Positions 25,478 to 34,638 of a DNA stretch of 64,000 nt are shown one piece after another (within the stretch, counting starts at the first letter, position 1; each line of letters begins with the position of its first letter). A program made the position numbers and the translations under genes. The stretch covers positions 620,001-684,000 of the forward strand of contig NZ_RBWU01000003.1 in NCBI RefSeq assembly GCF_003634705.1. The letters run 5' to 3'. A model generated the notes under the pieces. That model was not told the origin of the DNA and ran no database searches. It saw nothing but the letters and a program-made list of their open reading frames with translations. This DNA comes from Actinomadura pelletieri DSM 43383. GTDB taxonomy: Bacteria > Actinomycetota > Actinomycetes > Streptosporangiales > Streptosporangiaceae.

Positions 25478-26797
25478 TCAGGCTGCCTGGGGGGCGCGGC
25501 GGGCCCCGAGGAGGTCGAGGACGAGCGCGGCGGACCAGGCGTAGTCGTGGCTGCCGCGGCCGGTGCCGTCGAAGGGGTCGAAGAATTCGCGGAATCCGGA
25601 CTGGCGGACGAGCCGCATCGTGGAGCCGTAGACGAGGTCCGCGACGACGGGCAGGTCGTGGCCGACGGCGCCGTACCAGACGAGCCAGTTGGTGCTGATC
25701 CAGGTGGGGCCGCGCCAGTAGCCGCCGCGGTCGAAGGCGGGGGCCTGGATGTCGCAGGTGGGGACGGGGTATCCGGCGGCGCCGGCGAAGCGGGCCGACA
25801 GGAGGAGGTCGACGAGGCCGCGGACCTTCGGGGACGGCAGTTCGGGGTCGAGGAGCGGCCCGAACGCGCCGACGGTGATGATGGGCAGGAGCCGGTCGGC
25901 GCGGAGGTCGCGGGCGCGGAAGCAGCCGGTTTCGGGGTCCCACAGCCGGTCGAGGAGGGCTTCGTGGACGCGTCGCGCGAGGTCGCGGTGTGGGGCGGGG
26001 TCGGCGCCGACGAGGACGGCGATCTCGGCGAGGGCGTGGGTCGAGGCCAGGTAGATGGCGTTGACCAGCGGGTCTTCGACGGCGAACGGGTGTTCGTCGC
26101 GCAGGTAGCCGGGGCGGTGTCCGGCGTCGCGCATGAGGGCGACGAGCCGGACGTAGCGGTCGTAGTCCTCGCCGGTGGGGAGGGTGTGGGCGCGTTGCGC
26201 GGGCGCGTACGCGGTGGGCGGCAGTTGGAGGGCGCCGAGGGGCCTGTCCCAGGCGGGGCTGTTGTCCAGGCCCGACTCCCACGGGTGGCAGATCGCGATG
26301 AGGCCGCTGGAGGCCAGGTCGCGGGCCTGGGCGAAGTAGCGGTGCTGGGCGGTCAGCATCGGGTAGAGGCGGGCGAGGAACGCCCGGCTGCTCTCCCCGT
26401 CGGTGGCGCACTCGTGCAGGCGCAGCGCGGCGAGGGCGTGCAGGGGCGGCTGGGTGAGGCCGGAGGTGTGGACGCCGCGGGGCGCGGCGGGGTGCCGTTC
26501 GCTGCGCCACAGTTCGGGGCCGGGGAAGAACGCGTGGCGGGCGAGGCTGGTGTTGAACACGATGTGGGGCAGCATCCCGTCGGCCCATTGGCCGCGGAAC
26601 AGGGAGAGCAGTTCGGCCTCGGCGCGGTCGCGGCGGTGGCGGGCGAGGCCGAGGCTGATGAACGCCGAGTCCCAGCTCCACTGGTGCGGGTACAGGCCGG
26701 GGGACGCCGCGGTGGACGTCCCGGTCCAGTTCGCGTCGAGGACCCTGGCCGCGGCCTTCCACAGCGCGGTCTCGTCGCCGGTCAGACGGACGCTCAT
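25478..26797 (-). CDS. GH63-type glycoside hydrolase, possibly glucosylglycerate hydrolase
   Basis: 439 aa, an (alpha/alpha)6-barrel type protein without signal peptide. Landmarks: HQWSWDSAFISLGL (38-51), GMLPHIVF, HPWESGLDNSPAWD (171-184, likely containing the catalytic Asp), GYWRGPTWISTNWLVWYG and GFREFFDPFDGTGRGSHDYAWSAAL (with a candidate catalytic Glu). Size and motifs match the mannosylglycerate/glucosylglycerate hydrolases of GH63 known from mycobacteria and Thermus, which recycle the compatible solute glucosylglycerate when nitrogen returns. Trehalase-like or other alpha-glucosidase activity is possible. An AT-rich palindrome lies 119 nt upstream. Confidence 0.75.
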   Translation of the reverse strand: MSVRLTGDETALWKAAARVLDANWTGTSTAASPGLYPHQWSWDSAFISLGLARHRRDRAEAELLSLFRGQWADGMLPHIVFNTSLARHAFFPGPELWRSERHPAAPRGVHTSGLTQPPLHALAALRLHECATDGESSRAFLARLYPMLTAQHRYFAQARDLASSGLIAICHPWESGLDNSPAWDRPLGALQLPPTAYAPAQRAHTLPTGEDYDRYVRLVALMRDAGHRPGYLRDEHPFAVEDPLVNAIYLASTHALAEIAVLVGADPAPHRDLARRVHEALLDRLWDPETGCFRARDLRADRLLPIITVGAFGPLLDPELPSPKVRGLVDLLLSARFAGAAGYPVPTCDIQAPAFDRGGYWRGPTWISTNWLVWYGAVGHDLPVVADLVYGSTMRLVRQSGFREFFDPFDGTGRGSHDYAWSAALVLDLLGARRAPQAA

Positions 26798-26915
26798 GTG
26801 GTCAGGGTGACCTCCTCCTGAGCTGGAGAGGGGCTCACCGTGAATTGTGGCCTCAGAACGCGGTCGCTGCGACCCCTTGGGGCAGGTCGTTTCCCAACGG
26901 GCGAGGGCACACGGC

Positions 26916-26929
26916 AGTAAATATTTACT
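26916..26929. promoter_or_regulatory. AT-rich 14-bp perfect palindrome
   Basis: AGTAAATATTTACT is a perfect palindrome in a very GC-rich background. It lies in the 140-nt gap after the last gene of the ter operon and before the GH63 gene. It could be an operator or promoter element for the hydrolase, or part of the ter 3' end. No further evidence. Confidence 0.4.
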
Positions 26930-26937
26930 CTTCGCCT

Positions 26938-27744
26938 TTACAAGGCTGTTGCGCGTTCCAGAAGCCAGTCGGCGATCTCTTCGCCGGCGCGGACGCCGCG
27001 GGCGGTGGTGACGGCCGTGGTGGGCGACGTCCAGCCGGTGTCGTGCAGCTCACCGTGCGCCGGGCGGATGGACAGGTCGGCGGTTTCGAGGAGTTCGATG
27101 TCGAGGAGCGAGTCACCTGCGGCGAGGGTCGTGGACGCGCCCGTCCGGTGGGTGATCTCGGTCGCGGCTGCGGCCTTCGTCAGACCCGCGGGCAGGCAGT
27201 ACACCTTGCGGCCCTGGAGGGACGTCCGCCAGCCGCGTTCGGCGCACCAGCCGGTGAGGTCCTCCACCCAGGCGGGCGGGAGGGCGGCGCGGTCGACGAC
27301 CAGGTAGGCGAACAGGTCGGACGCGGCGCGCCGCTTGAACACGAAGTCGCCACTGGTCTGGACGAGATGCTCCTGGACGTCCGCGAGCGCCGCGCAGTTC
27401 TCGGTGACGCGCGCCCGGACGGCCGCCGCCCACTCCGCGTCGTCCACGCCGTCGACGAGTATGTGACCGCCGTTGGAGCAGATGGCGTAGGGGGCGGGTT
27501 TCTCCAGGAGGTTCACACGGTTGTACTGCTGCGGGGTGCGTGTCGTCGTCGGGACGAACGTCGCCGTCTCCGCAAGGGCCTCCAGTGTGCGCGCGGACGC
27601 CTCCGTCATGTAGGAGAGCGGTGCGCCCTGGTAGAACTCCACGCACAACAGACGCGGCATCGTTTCGTCTGGGCCGTCCAAGGCGAACGCGGCGGTGGAG
27701 TAGATGAGCGTCCGATCGAGGTCGGAACACACAAGCACGGTCAC
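26938..27744 (-). CDS. HAD-superfamily hydrolase of the Ter-linked module
   Basis: 268 aa. Motif I is SDLDRTLIYS (residues 7-16), a DxD-type HAD nucleophile; GDSLLDIELLETADL near residue 220 is motif IV; the cap region lies between. It resembles sugar-phosphatase-like HADs (Cof type). In published genome analyses (Anantharaman, Iyer and Aravind) such HADs recur beside TerD genes, PRTases and a CitE-like protein as a predicted pathway for a nucleoside-like metabolite. GTG at 27744 overlaps the upstream stop (GTGA). Last gene of the operon. Confidence 0.8.
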   Translation of the reverse strand: MTVLVCSDLDRTLIYSTAAFALDGPDETMPRLLCVEFYQGAPLSYMTEASARTLEALAETATFVPTTTRTPQQYNRVNLLEKPAPYAICSNGGHILVDGVDDAEWAAAVRARVTENCAALADVQEHLVQTSGDFVFKRRAASDLFAYLVVDRAALPPAWVEDLTGWCAERGWRTSLQGRKVYCLPAGLTKAAAATEITHRTGASTTLAAGDSLLDIELLETADLSIRPAHGELHDTGWTSPTTAVTTARGVRAGEEIADWLLERATAL

Positions 27745-28853
27745 TGGACGGCCCCCTTGCCGTATCGCGGGTGGATGAACCCCATGCAGGCGTAGGGGAA
27801 CCGGTCGGGTTCCACGTCGATGACGGGGACGCCGCGTTCCTCGGCGAGCAATCTGATGTGAGCCGTCTCGGCGCCCGCGTCGTCCCGGACGAGGACCTTC
27901 CACGGAACGCGGCGCAGCAGCACCCGGGTCGTCTCACCGATGCCGGGTTTGACGAGATTCAGGTCATCGATCCCCTCGGCATGGGCGCAGCGGCGGACGG
28001 CCTCCCACCCCGACCAGTCGGGAGTGCGGTCGGCGGCCCGCAGATCCGGCAGGTCCTTCGCGACGCGTTCCGCGACGTCCCCGAAACGCGCGCAGACGGT
28101 GTCGAGGAACAGCCCGGACACGTCGTCGGCGGCGAGGTCGGCGTAGAACTTGGCGCCGTGGAAGTCACCGGGCCCGATCAGGTCGTCGTTCAGGACGGTG
28201 CGGCTGACCAGTCCGGAGACCGTCGAGTTGAGGCACGCCGACGGGATCAGGTAGTCGTCCCGGGTCCCGAAGAGGGACGTGCACCGCCCCGGGTCGGCCA
28301 GGACCGCGAGGTCGGCGGGGAACGGATGGGGGGCGAGCGCGGCGGTCAGTTCGCGGGTGATCGCGCCTTTGCCCGTCCAGCCGTCCACGAACATGACGGA
28401 GGACGGGTCGTGGTGCTCGGCGAGATACCGCAACGCCACCGTGTCGATGCCCCGGCCCCGGACGATGCTGAGCGTGTAGTGCGGGACGTCCAGGCCGTGC
28501 GCGAATCGCGCCCAGCGGCGCATCAGGATCCCGACCGGGGTTCCGGCGCGGGCCAGGGACACCAGGACCGTGTCCGGGCCGCGCTCGGCGAGGATCATCT
28601 CGGTGACCAGGCCGGTCGCGTGGGCGAGCCGTTCCGCCGACGCGTCGAGGGCCCGGTGGAACAGCCGCCGGTACTCGGGACCCGGCTGGTACTCCACCGG
28701 CAGCGACTCCGCGTAGTGGGCGCGGCCCGCCTGGATCGCCGCCTCGCGTTCCTCCGTGGGCGCTTCGAGCCGCACATGCGAGAGGTCCTTGAGCAGCCAC
28801 GTGACGTCTTCCGCCGGGTAGCTGCCGAAGGACGGCCCGTACAGCGGTTTCAC
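27741..28853 (-). CDS. StiP/PRTase-like protein with C-terminal Pelota-like domain
   Basis: 370 aa. The N-terminal region (YGPSFGSYPAEDVTWLLKDLSH, then VSLARAGTPVGILMRRW, LAEHHDPSSVMFVDGWTGKGAI) corresponds to the Ter-linked family called StiP or PRTase_1, with a PRPP-loop-like VDGWTGKG. The last 70 residues (VPWKVLVRDDAGAETAHIRLLAEERGVPVIDVEPDRFPYACMGFI) look like a Pelota/L7Ae-type RNA-binding domain. Whether it is a transferase or a cysteine protease is not settled. GTG start at 28853 overlaps the previous stop; GAGGAG precedes it. Confidence 0.75.
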   Translation of the reverse strand: MKPLYGPSFGSYPAEDVTWLLKDLSHVRLEAPTEEREAAIQAGRAHYAESLPVEYQPGPEYRRLFHRALDASAERLAHATGLVTEMILAERGPDTVLVSLARAGTPVGILMRRWARFAHGLDVPHYTLSIVRGRGIDTVALRYLAEHHDPSSVMFVDGWTGKGAITRELTAALAPHPFPADLAVLADPGRCTSLFGTRDDYLIPSACLNSTVSGLVSRTVLNDDLIGPGDFHGAKFYADLAADDVSGLFLDTVCARFGDVAERVAKDLPDLRAADRTPDWSGWEAVRRCAHAEGIDDLNLVKPGIGETTRVLLRRVPWKVLVRDDAGAETAHIRLLAEERGVPVIDVEPDRFPYACMGFIHPRYGKGAVQ

Positions 28854-30229
28854 GCGCTCCTCCTCGCCGGGACGGTCGCGACCAGCACGGGCGCGACCGC
28901 GCGCAACCGACGCAGCAGCCCGTCGGCGAGCGCGGGAGTGTCTCCGATGTCGTCGACGACAAGAACGATCCGGTCGAAACCGGGCTGTCCGGTCGGGGGG
29001 AGGACGTTGTAGGCGTACCGCTCCCCCGGCCCGTCGGCGGGCTCGTCGTGGGACGGGAAGACCAGGCGCGTCCTGATCGCGTAGCCCGGGTCGTCGACGG
29101 CGAGCACCGGTGACCGCGTCGTCGTCGAGTACCGGACATCGACGTCCGGCAGCGTGTATCCGAGCGTCTCGGCCAGCCGCAACGGCGTGTACATGAGTTC
29201 CTCGAACCCCAGCACGAGGACGCGGGAGAAGCCGCCTCCGAGGCCCGCGGCGACGGTCTCCGCCATGTCCGGCAGCTCTTCCTCCAGGCGTTCGCGGTGT
29301 TCGGGGAGGAAGCCGTGGCGGCCGCCGTCCGGCAACCCGGCGGGCCACTCCAACGCGGCCCTCGACACCGGGAACGAGCCGACGGCCGAGTCCGGAGCGG
29401 CGGCGGGCGCCGGTAGCCGGGCGACGAGCGCCTGCCCGGCGTCCAGAATGTCGTCCGGGAGTTCGACGCTCCCACCCGCCAGCGCCACCGTGTCGATGCG
29501 GGTGCCCAGGCGATCGGCCAGCTCGGACATGCGGGCCGACTCGGCGGGCCCGCGCAGGTCCACCAGGGCCGCGATGACGTAGTGACCCCTGGGCCGGACG
29601 GCGTGCAACGCCTGGACGGTGTTCAGGACGGTGCGACCGGTGGACAGTTCGTCATCCACGAGCACGACCGGTACATCACGGTCGAGCGCCGCGAAGTCGG
29701 ACGGGAGCAGCAGATGGCTCGTGGCGTGGCTGTGCTCCTCCTCGAACCCCCCGTACGTGGCGAACCCCCTGACCGGGCGGCGCGTGGAGTGCAGGTAGTA
29801 GGCGCCGCCGAGCGCGTCCGCCACCGAGTGGCCCAGGGCCGTGGCCGTCTCCGCGTAGCCGAGCACGACCGCGTCCACCGGGACCCGCGGCGCGCGAAGA
29901 AGGTCACGCATTCCGGTCGAAGCGCCCGGCACGTCCCGCAGCGCGTCCGAGAACAGACCACCCGGCTCGAACGGCTTCTCGTCGCGCAGGCGCGCACGGA
30001 CGAGCTGACCGAGCAGCAGCCCCGACCCGTACACCAGCCAGGGGTCGGTCGGGACGTGCTTGCCCAGCACCGTGGAGACCAGCAGGTGGGCGCGCCGGGG
30101 ATTGCGCCGTACCGCCAGCCCGACAAGATCCCTCAGGCCCACCCCGACCGGACGGGCCGCGTCCGACAGGCGCACACCGAGCCGTGACGCCACCCACGAA
30201 CCGGCCCAGGCGGACTCGGACGCCGTCAC
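28850..30229 (-). CDS. Phosphoribosyltransferase with TRSP domain (Ter-linked)
   Basis: 459 aa. The PRTase domain contains VDAVVLGYAETATALGHSVAD and the PRPP-binding loop VVLVDDELSTGRTVLNT (about 196-212). The C-terminal half (FLPEHRERLEEELPDMAETVAAG; VLGFEELMYTPLRLAETLG; DIGDTPALADGLLRRL) matches the TRSP-type domain found fused to this PRTase in Ter gene clusters. Predicted to move a phosphoribosyl group onto a base-like acceptor. GTG at 30229 overlaps the stop of the CitE-like gene. Confidence 0.8.
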   Translation of the reverse strand: MTASESAWAGSWVASRLGVRLSDAARPVGVGLRDLVGLAVRRNPRRAHLLVSTVLGKHVPTDPWLVYGSGLLLGQLVRARLRDEKPFEPGGLFSDALRDVPGASTGMRDLLRAPRVPVDAVVLGYAETATALGHSVADALGGAYYLHSTRRPVRGFATYGGFEEEHSHATSHLLLPSDFAALDRDVPVVLVDDELSTGRTVLNTVQALHAVRPRGHYVIAALVDLRGPAESARMSELADRLGTRIDTVALAGGSVELPDDILDAGQALVARLPAPAAAPDSAVGSFPVSRAALEWPAGLPDGGRHGFLPEHRERLEEELPDMAETVAAGLGGGFSRVLVLGFEELMYTPLRLAETLGYTLPDVDVRYSTTTRSPVLAVDDPGYAIRTRLVFPSHDEPADGPGERYAYNVLPPTGQPGFDRIVLVVDDIGDTPALADGLLRRLRAVAPVLVATVPARRSA

Positions 30230-31452
30230 CGGCTGCCCGCCGCTTCCAGCAGTTCGACGAACGTGACGCCCTCCGCCGCCACGCCGAACACCCGCGCGCG
30301 CAGCATCAGCCGCCGCGCCCACGCCCGATGCGGCTTGGCCTCGTTCATCTTGTTGGCGTAGGAGCTGGCCATCGCGCCTCCCCCGGAGACATCCAGGATA
30401 TCGGCGGCGTCGCAGTACTCCTCGTGCGTCACCACCGAGAGCGCGTGCACGGCCGCGACATGACTCGGATGGATCACGGTCTTGCCGGTGAGGCCGTTCG
30501 CCTTGTCCAGATGCACCTCGCGGATCAGCCCGTCCAGGTCGGACGTGATCAGCCGCTGCCGCAGCGGAGCCGCCCGCTGCGCCTCGAACGGCGACTGCCG
30601 CAGCTGCGGCTTGAACATCCGCTCGCCCGCCGAGAAGTACTCCCAGACCGGGCCGGTGACCACGTATCCGGTGCCGTCCGCGCGGCCCAGGATGTTCACC
30701 ACGTCGCAGATCACGCCCGCGACCGGCCGGATGTCGTAGATCGTGAGGTCGGGCGGACGGCGCAGCCCGTACGCCGCGGACATGTCCGTCGCCCCGATCC
30801 GGACGGCGAGGATCCGCGGCCGGTGCTTGGCGAGCAGCCGCGCGACGTCGTTCAGCATCTCCGTGCGGGTCTCGGCGTACACCGCCTCCGGGCTCTCGAT
30901 CACCGGCATCGCCAGCAGGCGCCGTCCCGACCGGGCCGCGGCGTCCTCCACCGCGTCCAGGAACGGTCCACCCGAGGTCGCCGTGAACTTCGGCAGCACG
31001 AACCCGCTGACCAACGCCGCCGCGTCACCCAGCCGCCCGATCAGGTCGCCGATCTGGCGGGGGTCGCGGACGCGGATGAACAGCAGCGGGACGTCCCGCC
31101 GCGCGGCGTCCTCCACTTCGAGGCTCTCGGAGTCGGTGTCCGCGGGGACGGCCACACCGGCGGCCCGGCCGCCGGCGTGCAGCTCGCGCAGCTGCGCCAC
31201 CAGGTTCGCCTCGCCCGCCTCGACCTCGTCGTCGGCGATCGCGTCCTCCAGGCACACCACCATGCTCATCACGCCGCCCCGCGCCGCGCGCACGATGTCG
31301 CCCGCGAGGGCGGGCCGCGTCGCGGGGCTGTACAGCGTCGCGCCCAGCGCCACGCCCAGCACCGCCGGGTCGTCGTGCCGGTCGAAGGGCCGCGGATGCC
31401 GGTAGAACAGGTGCTTGCGACGCGCGGCGTCAACGTGGTCGAAATGCCGCAT
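30226..31452 (-). CDS. HpcH/HpaI aldolase / citrate-lyase-beta-like protein (Ter-linked)
   Basis: 408 aa. Barrel motifs of the CitE/HpcH family: GVMSMVVCLEDAIADDEV (Asp/Glu metal ligands), LLFIRVRDPRQI, LLAMPVIESPEAVYAETR and GKTVIHPSHVAAVHAL. Longer than ordinary CitE (about 290 aa), as in the Ter-associated subgroup. Predicted carbon-carbon lyase or synthase step of the Ter-linked metabolite. The ATG at 31452 is 22 nt after the terD-1 stop, in one operon. Confidence 0.8.
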   Translation of the reverse strand: MRHFDHVDAARRKHLFYRHPRPFDRHDDPAVLGVALGATLYSPATRPALAGDIVRAARGGVMSMVVCLEDAIADDEVEAGEANLVAQLRELHAGGRAAGVAVPADTDSESLEVEDAARRDVPLLFIRVRDPRQIGDLIGRLGDAAALVSGFVLPKFTATSGGPFLDAVEDAAARSGRRLLAMPVIESPEAVYAETRTEMLNDVARLLAKHRPRILAVRIGATDMSAAYGLRRPPDLTIYDIRPVAGVICDVVNILGRADGTGYVVTGPVWEYFSAGERMFKPQLRQSPFEAQRAAPLRQRLITSDLDGLIREVHLDKANGLTGKTVIHPSHVAAVHALSVVTHEEYCDAADILDVSGGGAMASSYANKMNEAKPHRAWARRLMLRARVFGVAAEGVTFVELLEAAGSR

Positions 31453-31473
31453 GGACGCCCCGTCAGACGCTGG

Positions 31474-32052
31474 TCACAGGTGCGTCGCCACGGCGGGCAA
31501 CAGATGCTGGAACGTCCGGCCCGTCGCCGTCGCGCCGATCGCCGTCATCGACCAGCCGTCACCGTCCCGCGACACCTTCGCCATGATCTGCGCGTTGTGC
31601 TGCCCCGCGCCGCTCAGGTCGTAGCGGGCGATCTCCTGACCGGTGGTCTCGTCCACCAGCCGGCAGAACGCGTTCGCGATCTGGGAGAAGTCCTGGCCGG
31701 TGAAGGAGTTCACCGTGAACACCAGCTGGGTGACGTTCGCCGGGACGTTCTGCAGGTCGACGTTGATGACCTCGTCGTCGCCCTCGCCCTCCCCGGTCAG
31801 GTTGTCGCCGGTGTGCAGGACGGACCCGTCCTTGCTGCGCAGCTGCCGGAACCACACCTGGTCGGCGAGGTTGCCGGCGGCGTCGAACAGCAGGCACGAG
31901 GCGTCCAGGTCGATGGACTGGGTCTTGCCCTTCCCGAACAGGCCCCTCTTGGCGACGGCGTCCCAGCCGAGGCCCATCTTGACCCGGGTGAGCGTCCCGC
32001 CACCCGGCTTGGTCAGCGAGACCTTCTGTCCCTTCTGCAGCGAGATGGACAT
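31474..32052 (-). CDS. terD: TerD-family protein (TerD-1)
   Basis: 192 aa. Begins SISLQKGQKVSLTKPGG and carries [37 protein letters not shown] and ITEDGNELARYDL-like segments with clustered acidic residues that bind calcium in characterised TerD proteins. It is the most divergent of the three copies here (an extra GLFGKGKTQ insertion after GLGWD). Cytoplasmic, linked to tellurite and envelope stress. Lies between terC and the biosynthetic genes. Confidence 0.9.
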   Translation of the reverse strand: MSISLQKGQKVSLTKPGGGTLTRVKMGLGWDAVAKRGLFGKGKTQSIDLDASCLLFDAAGNLADQVWFRQLRSKDGSVLHTGDNLTGEGEGDDEVINVDLQNVPANVTQLVFTVNSFTGQDFSQIANAFCRLVDETTGQEIARYDLSGAGQHNAQIMAKVSRDGDGWSMTAIGATATGRTFQHLLPAVATHL

Positions 32053-32126
32053 CGTCGGCTCCTTCGATGGTCGATGCGGTGGGGTCGGACTTCAGGGGAC
32101 TCGGACAACGCCGGATCTGCCGCGGG

Positions 32127-33278
32127 TCAGACCTTGCTCGTCGAGCTTGTCGAATGGAGTGGCGTGCCGTCCTCGCCCGAACCGGCCGCGGGGGATTCCC
32201 CGTCCCCGCCCCGGTTGCGGACGACCGAACTGACGAACGCGGCGATGATCAGCCCGGCGCCGAGCCCACCCGTGATCCACTCGGGGACATGGTGCCCGAT
32301 GCTGACCAGCATGCACACGGCGAGCGCGCCGATCGCCCAGTGCGCGCCGTGCTCCAGGTAGACGTACTCGTGCAGGGTGCCCTTGCGGACCAGGAAGACG
32401 GTCAGCGACCGGATGTACATGGCGCCGATGCCGAGGCCCAGGGCGATGACGATCGGGTCGGTGCTGATCGCGAACGCGCCGATGACGCCGTCGAAGCTGA
32501 ACGAGGCGTCCAGCACCTCCAGGTACAGGAACAGGAAGAACCCGGCCTTGCCGGTGGCCAGTGCGAGCGAACTCGGACCCGACCGACCGGCGGCCTTCTC
32601 CCCGGCCGTCCCGTCCTCGTCCTCCGCGCCCCCGTCGTCCTCGTCGTCGTCCTCGCCCGCCTCCGAGAACAGCTCACCGAGCCCGTTGACCAGGATGTAG
32701 GTCACCATGCCGAGCACGCCGGCGATCATGACCTGACCCGGGTCGTCGGCCGACAGCCACGACACGAACGCCAGCGCGCCACCCGCGACGACCACGGCGA
32801 GCTGGTCGAGCTTGCCGATGCGGGCGAGCGGCCGCTCCAACCACGGCAGCCACTTGTCGGCGCGCTCCTCGAACACGAAGTCGAGGAACAGCATCAACAG
32901 GAACATCCCGCCGAACGCCGCGATCATCGGATAGGCGTCGTTCATCAGGTCGTGGTAGCGGTCGGAGTCGTTCAATGCCAGGTCGAACGCCTCGTACGGG
33001 TTCAGCTTCGCCGTCAGTCCCACGATCAACAGCGGGAAGATCAACCGCATGCCGAACACCGCGATCGCGATGCCGACCGTCAGGAAGATCTTCTGCCAGA
33101 AGGGGCTCATGCGGTCGAGCACCTTGGCGTTGACCACGGCGTTGTCGAACGACAGCGAGATCTCGAGAACGGCCAGCACGGCGACCAGCGCGAACCCGGT
33201 CGGCCCGCCGTACAACAGGGCGAGGAGCAGGCCAGCGGCCGTGACGCCGAAGGACCACCCGAAGGTGCGAAGAATCAT
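32127..33278 (-). CDS. terC: TerC-like DUF475 membrane protein
   Basis: 383 aa with nine or so helices; LEISLSFDNAVVNAKVLDRMSPFW and YLEVLDASFSFDGVIGAFAI are the two repeated TerC/DUF475 signatures with conserved Asp in the membrane, thought to move metal ions. Between the halves (about 208-238) is an unusual cytoplasmic insert of Asp/Glu (EAGEDDDEDDGG...EDEDG), a possible metal-binding loop. Sits among terD genes in the same operon; TerC and TerD proteins interact in other bacteria. Confidence 0.88.
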   Translation of the reverse strand: MILRTFGWSFGVTAAGLLLALLYGGPTGFALVAVLAVLEISLSFDNAVVNAKVLDRMSPFWQKIFLTVGIAIAVFGMRLIFPLLIVGLTAKLNPYEAFDLALNDSDRYHDLMNDAYPMIAAFGGMFLLMLFLDFVFEERADKWLPWLERPLARIGKLDQLAVVVAGGALAFVSWLSADDPGQVMIAGVLGMVTYILVNGLGELFSEAGEDDDEDDGGAEDEDGTAGEKAAGRSGPSSLALATGKAGFFLFLYLEVLDASFSFDGVIGAFAISTDPIVIALGLGIGAMYIRSLTVFLVRKGTLHEYVYLEHGAHWAIGALAVCMLVSIGHHVPEWITGGLGAGLIIAAFVSSVVRNRGGDGESPAAGSGEDGTPLHSTSSTSKV

Positions 33279-33344
33279 GCGCGTATTTCTGCTAGGAAGG
33301 ACGGCCGGGCGTGCGTGCGGCCGAGATGCGGAGGCCGCCGGCTG

Positions 33345-33923
33345 CTAGCCGACGTTCACGCCGAAGTCCATCGCGATACCGGCCAGACCCGAGGCGTACC
33401 CCTGACCCACCGCTCTGAACTTCCATTCGCCGCCGTGCCGGTACAGCTCCCCGAAGACCATCGCCGTCTCCGTGGAGGCGTCCTCGGTCAGGTCGAAGCG
33501 GGCGAGTTCGTTGCCGTCGGTCCGGTTGACGATACGGATGAAGGCGTTGCGAACCTGCCCGAAGCTCTGCTGCCGGTTGTCGGCGTCGTAGATCGACACG
33601 GGGAAGACGATGCGTTCGCATTCGGCGGGCACCGCACCAAGGTCGACGTTGATGGACTCGTCGTCGCCCTCACCCTCACCGGTCAGGTTGTCCCCCGTGT
33701 GCTCGACCGAGCCGTCCGGGCTCTTCAGGTTGTTGAAGAACACGAAGTGCTGGTCGGACATGACCTTGCCGGTGGACGCGAGCATCAACGCGGAGGCGTC
33801 GAGGTCGAAGTCGGCGCCGGTGGTGGCGCGGACGTCCCAGCCGAGGCCGACGGTGACCGCCGTGAGGTTGGGGGCGGCCTTCGTCAGTGAGACATTGCCG
33901 CCCTTGGCGAGTGAAACTCCCAT
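33345..33923 (-). CDS. terD: TerD-family protein (TerD-2)
   Basis: 192 aa. [52 protein letters not shown] and [17 protein letters not shown], the canonical TerD pattern with the acidic calcium-binding clusters. Very similar to TerD-3 next to it, suggesting recent tandem duplication. Second gene of the operon. Confidence 0.92.
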   Translation of the reverse strand: MGVSLAKGGNVSLTKAAPNLTAVTVGLGWDVRATTGADFDLDASALMLASTGKVMSDQHFVFFNNLKSPDGSVEHTGDNLTGEGEGDDESINVDLGAVPAECERIVFPVSIYDADNRQQSFGQVRNAFIRIVNRTDGNELARFDLTEDASTETAMVFGELYRHGGEWKFRAVGQGYASGLAGIAMDFGVNVG

Positions 33924-33966
33924 GGGCCACTCCCTTCCTGTGGGTCTGCGTTCTGGGGGGTGAATC

Positions 33967-34542
33967 TCAGAGGTTGACGCCGAAGTCCGTCGCGATGCCG
34001 GCGAGGCCCGAGGCGTAGCCCTGCCCGACGGCGCGGAACTTCCATTCCGCTCCGGAGCGGTAGAGCTCGCCGAAGACCATCGCCGTCTCCATCGAGGCGT
34101 CCTCGCTCAGGTCGTAGCGCGCCATCTCCGATCCGTCGCCCTGGTTCAGGACGCGGATGTACGCGTTACGAACCTGTCCGAAGTTCTGGCCCCGGCCGTC
34201 GGCCTCGTAGATCGACACGGCGAAGGCGACCCGCTCCGCCGTGGCGGGCATCGCGCCGAAGTTCACCTTGAGCTGCTCGTCGTCGCCCTCGCCCGCGCCG
34301 GTCTTGTTGTCGCCGCTGTGCTCGACGGCGCCGTCCGGGGTACGCAGGTTGTTGAAGAAGACGAAGTGCTGGTCGGTGATGATCTTTCCGGAGGCGTCCA
34401 GGACCAGGGCGGAGGCGTCCAGGTCGAAGTCGGTGCCGGTGGTGGTGCGCAGGTCCCAGCCCAGACCGACGGTCACCGCCGACAGGCCGGGGGCCTGCTT
34501 GGTGAGCGAGACGTTGCCGCCCTTGCTGAGACTGACACCCAC
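33967..34542 (-). CDS. terD: TerD-family protein (TerD-3), first gene of the ter operon
   Basis: 191 aa. Same architecture as TerD-2 ([43 protein letters not shown]). Start set at the GTG 34542, which gives the family N-terminus; the upstream frame has a long Arg/Pro-rich shadow. Two inverted repeats at 34606-34638 lie 64-96 nt upstream and are candidate control sites for the whole eight-gene operon. Confidence 0.9.
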   Translation of the reverse strand: MGVSLSKGGNVSLTKQAPGLSAVTVGLGWDLRTTTGTDFDLDASALVLDASGKIITDQHFVFFNNLRTPDGAVEHSGDNKTGAGEGDDEQLKVNFGAMPATAERVAFAVSIYEADGRGQNFGQVRNAYIRVLNQGDGSEMARYDLSEDASMETAMVFGELYRSGAEWKFRAVGQGYASGLAGIATDFGVNL

Positions 34543-34605
34543 GATGGGCCTCCAAGATCGCATGCCGGTGTTCGGACGCCGCCCCGGCGCCCAGCCATAT
34601 CGACG

Positions 34606-34638
34606 TAGCAGCGATGCTATCCGTTCCATTCCGAACGG
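34606..34638. promoter_or_regulatory. Two inverted repeats in the ter / coiled-coil divergent region
   Basis: TAGCA-GCGA-TGCTA at 34606-34619 and CCGTTC-CATTCC-GAACGG at 34621-34638, adjacent to one another in the 213-nt gap between the divergent terD-3 gene and the coiled-coil gene. Suitable places for operators; no regulator is encoded next to them. Confidence 0.4.
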
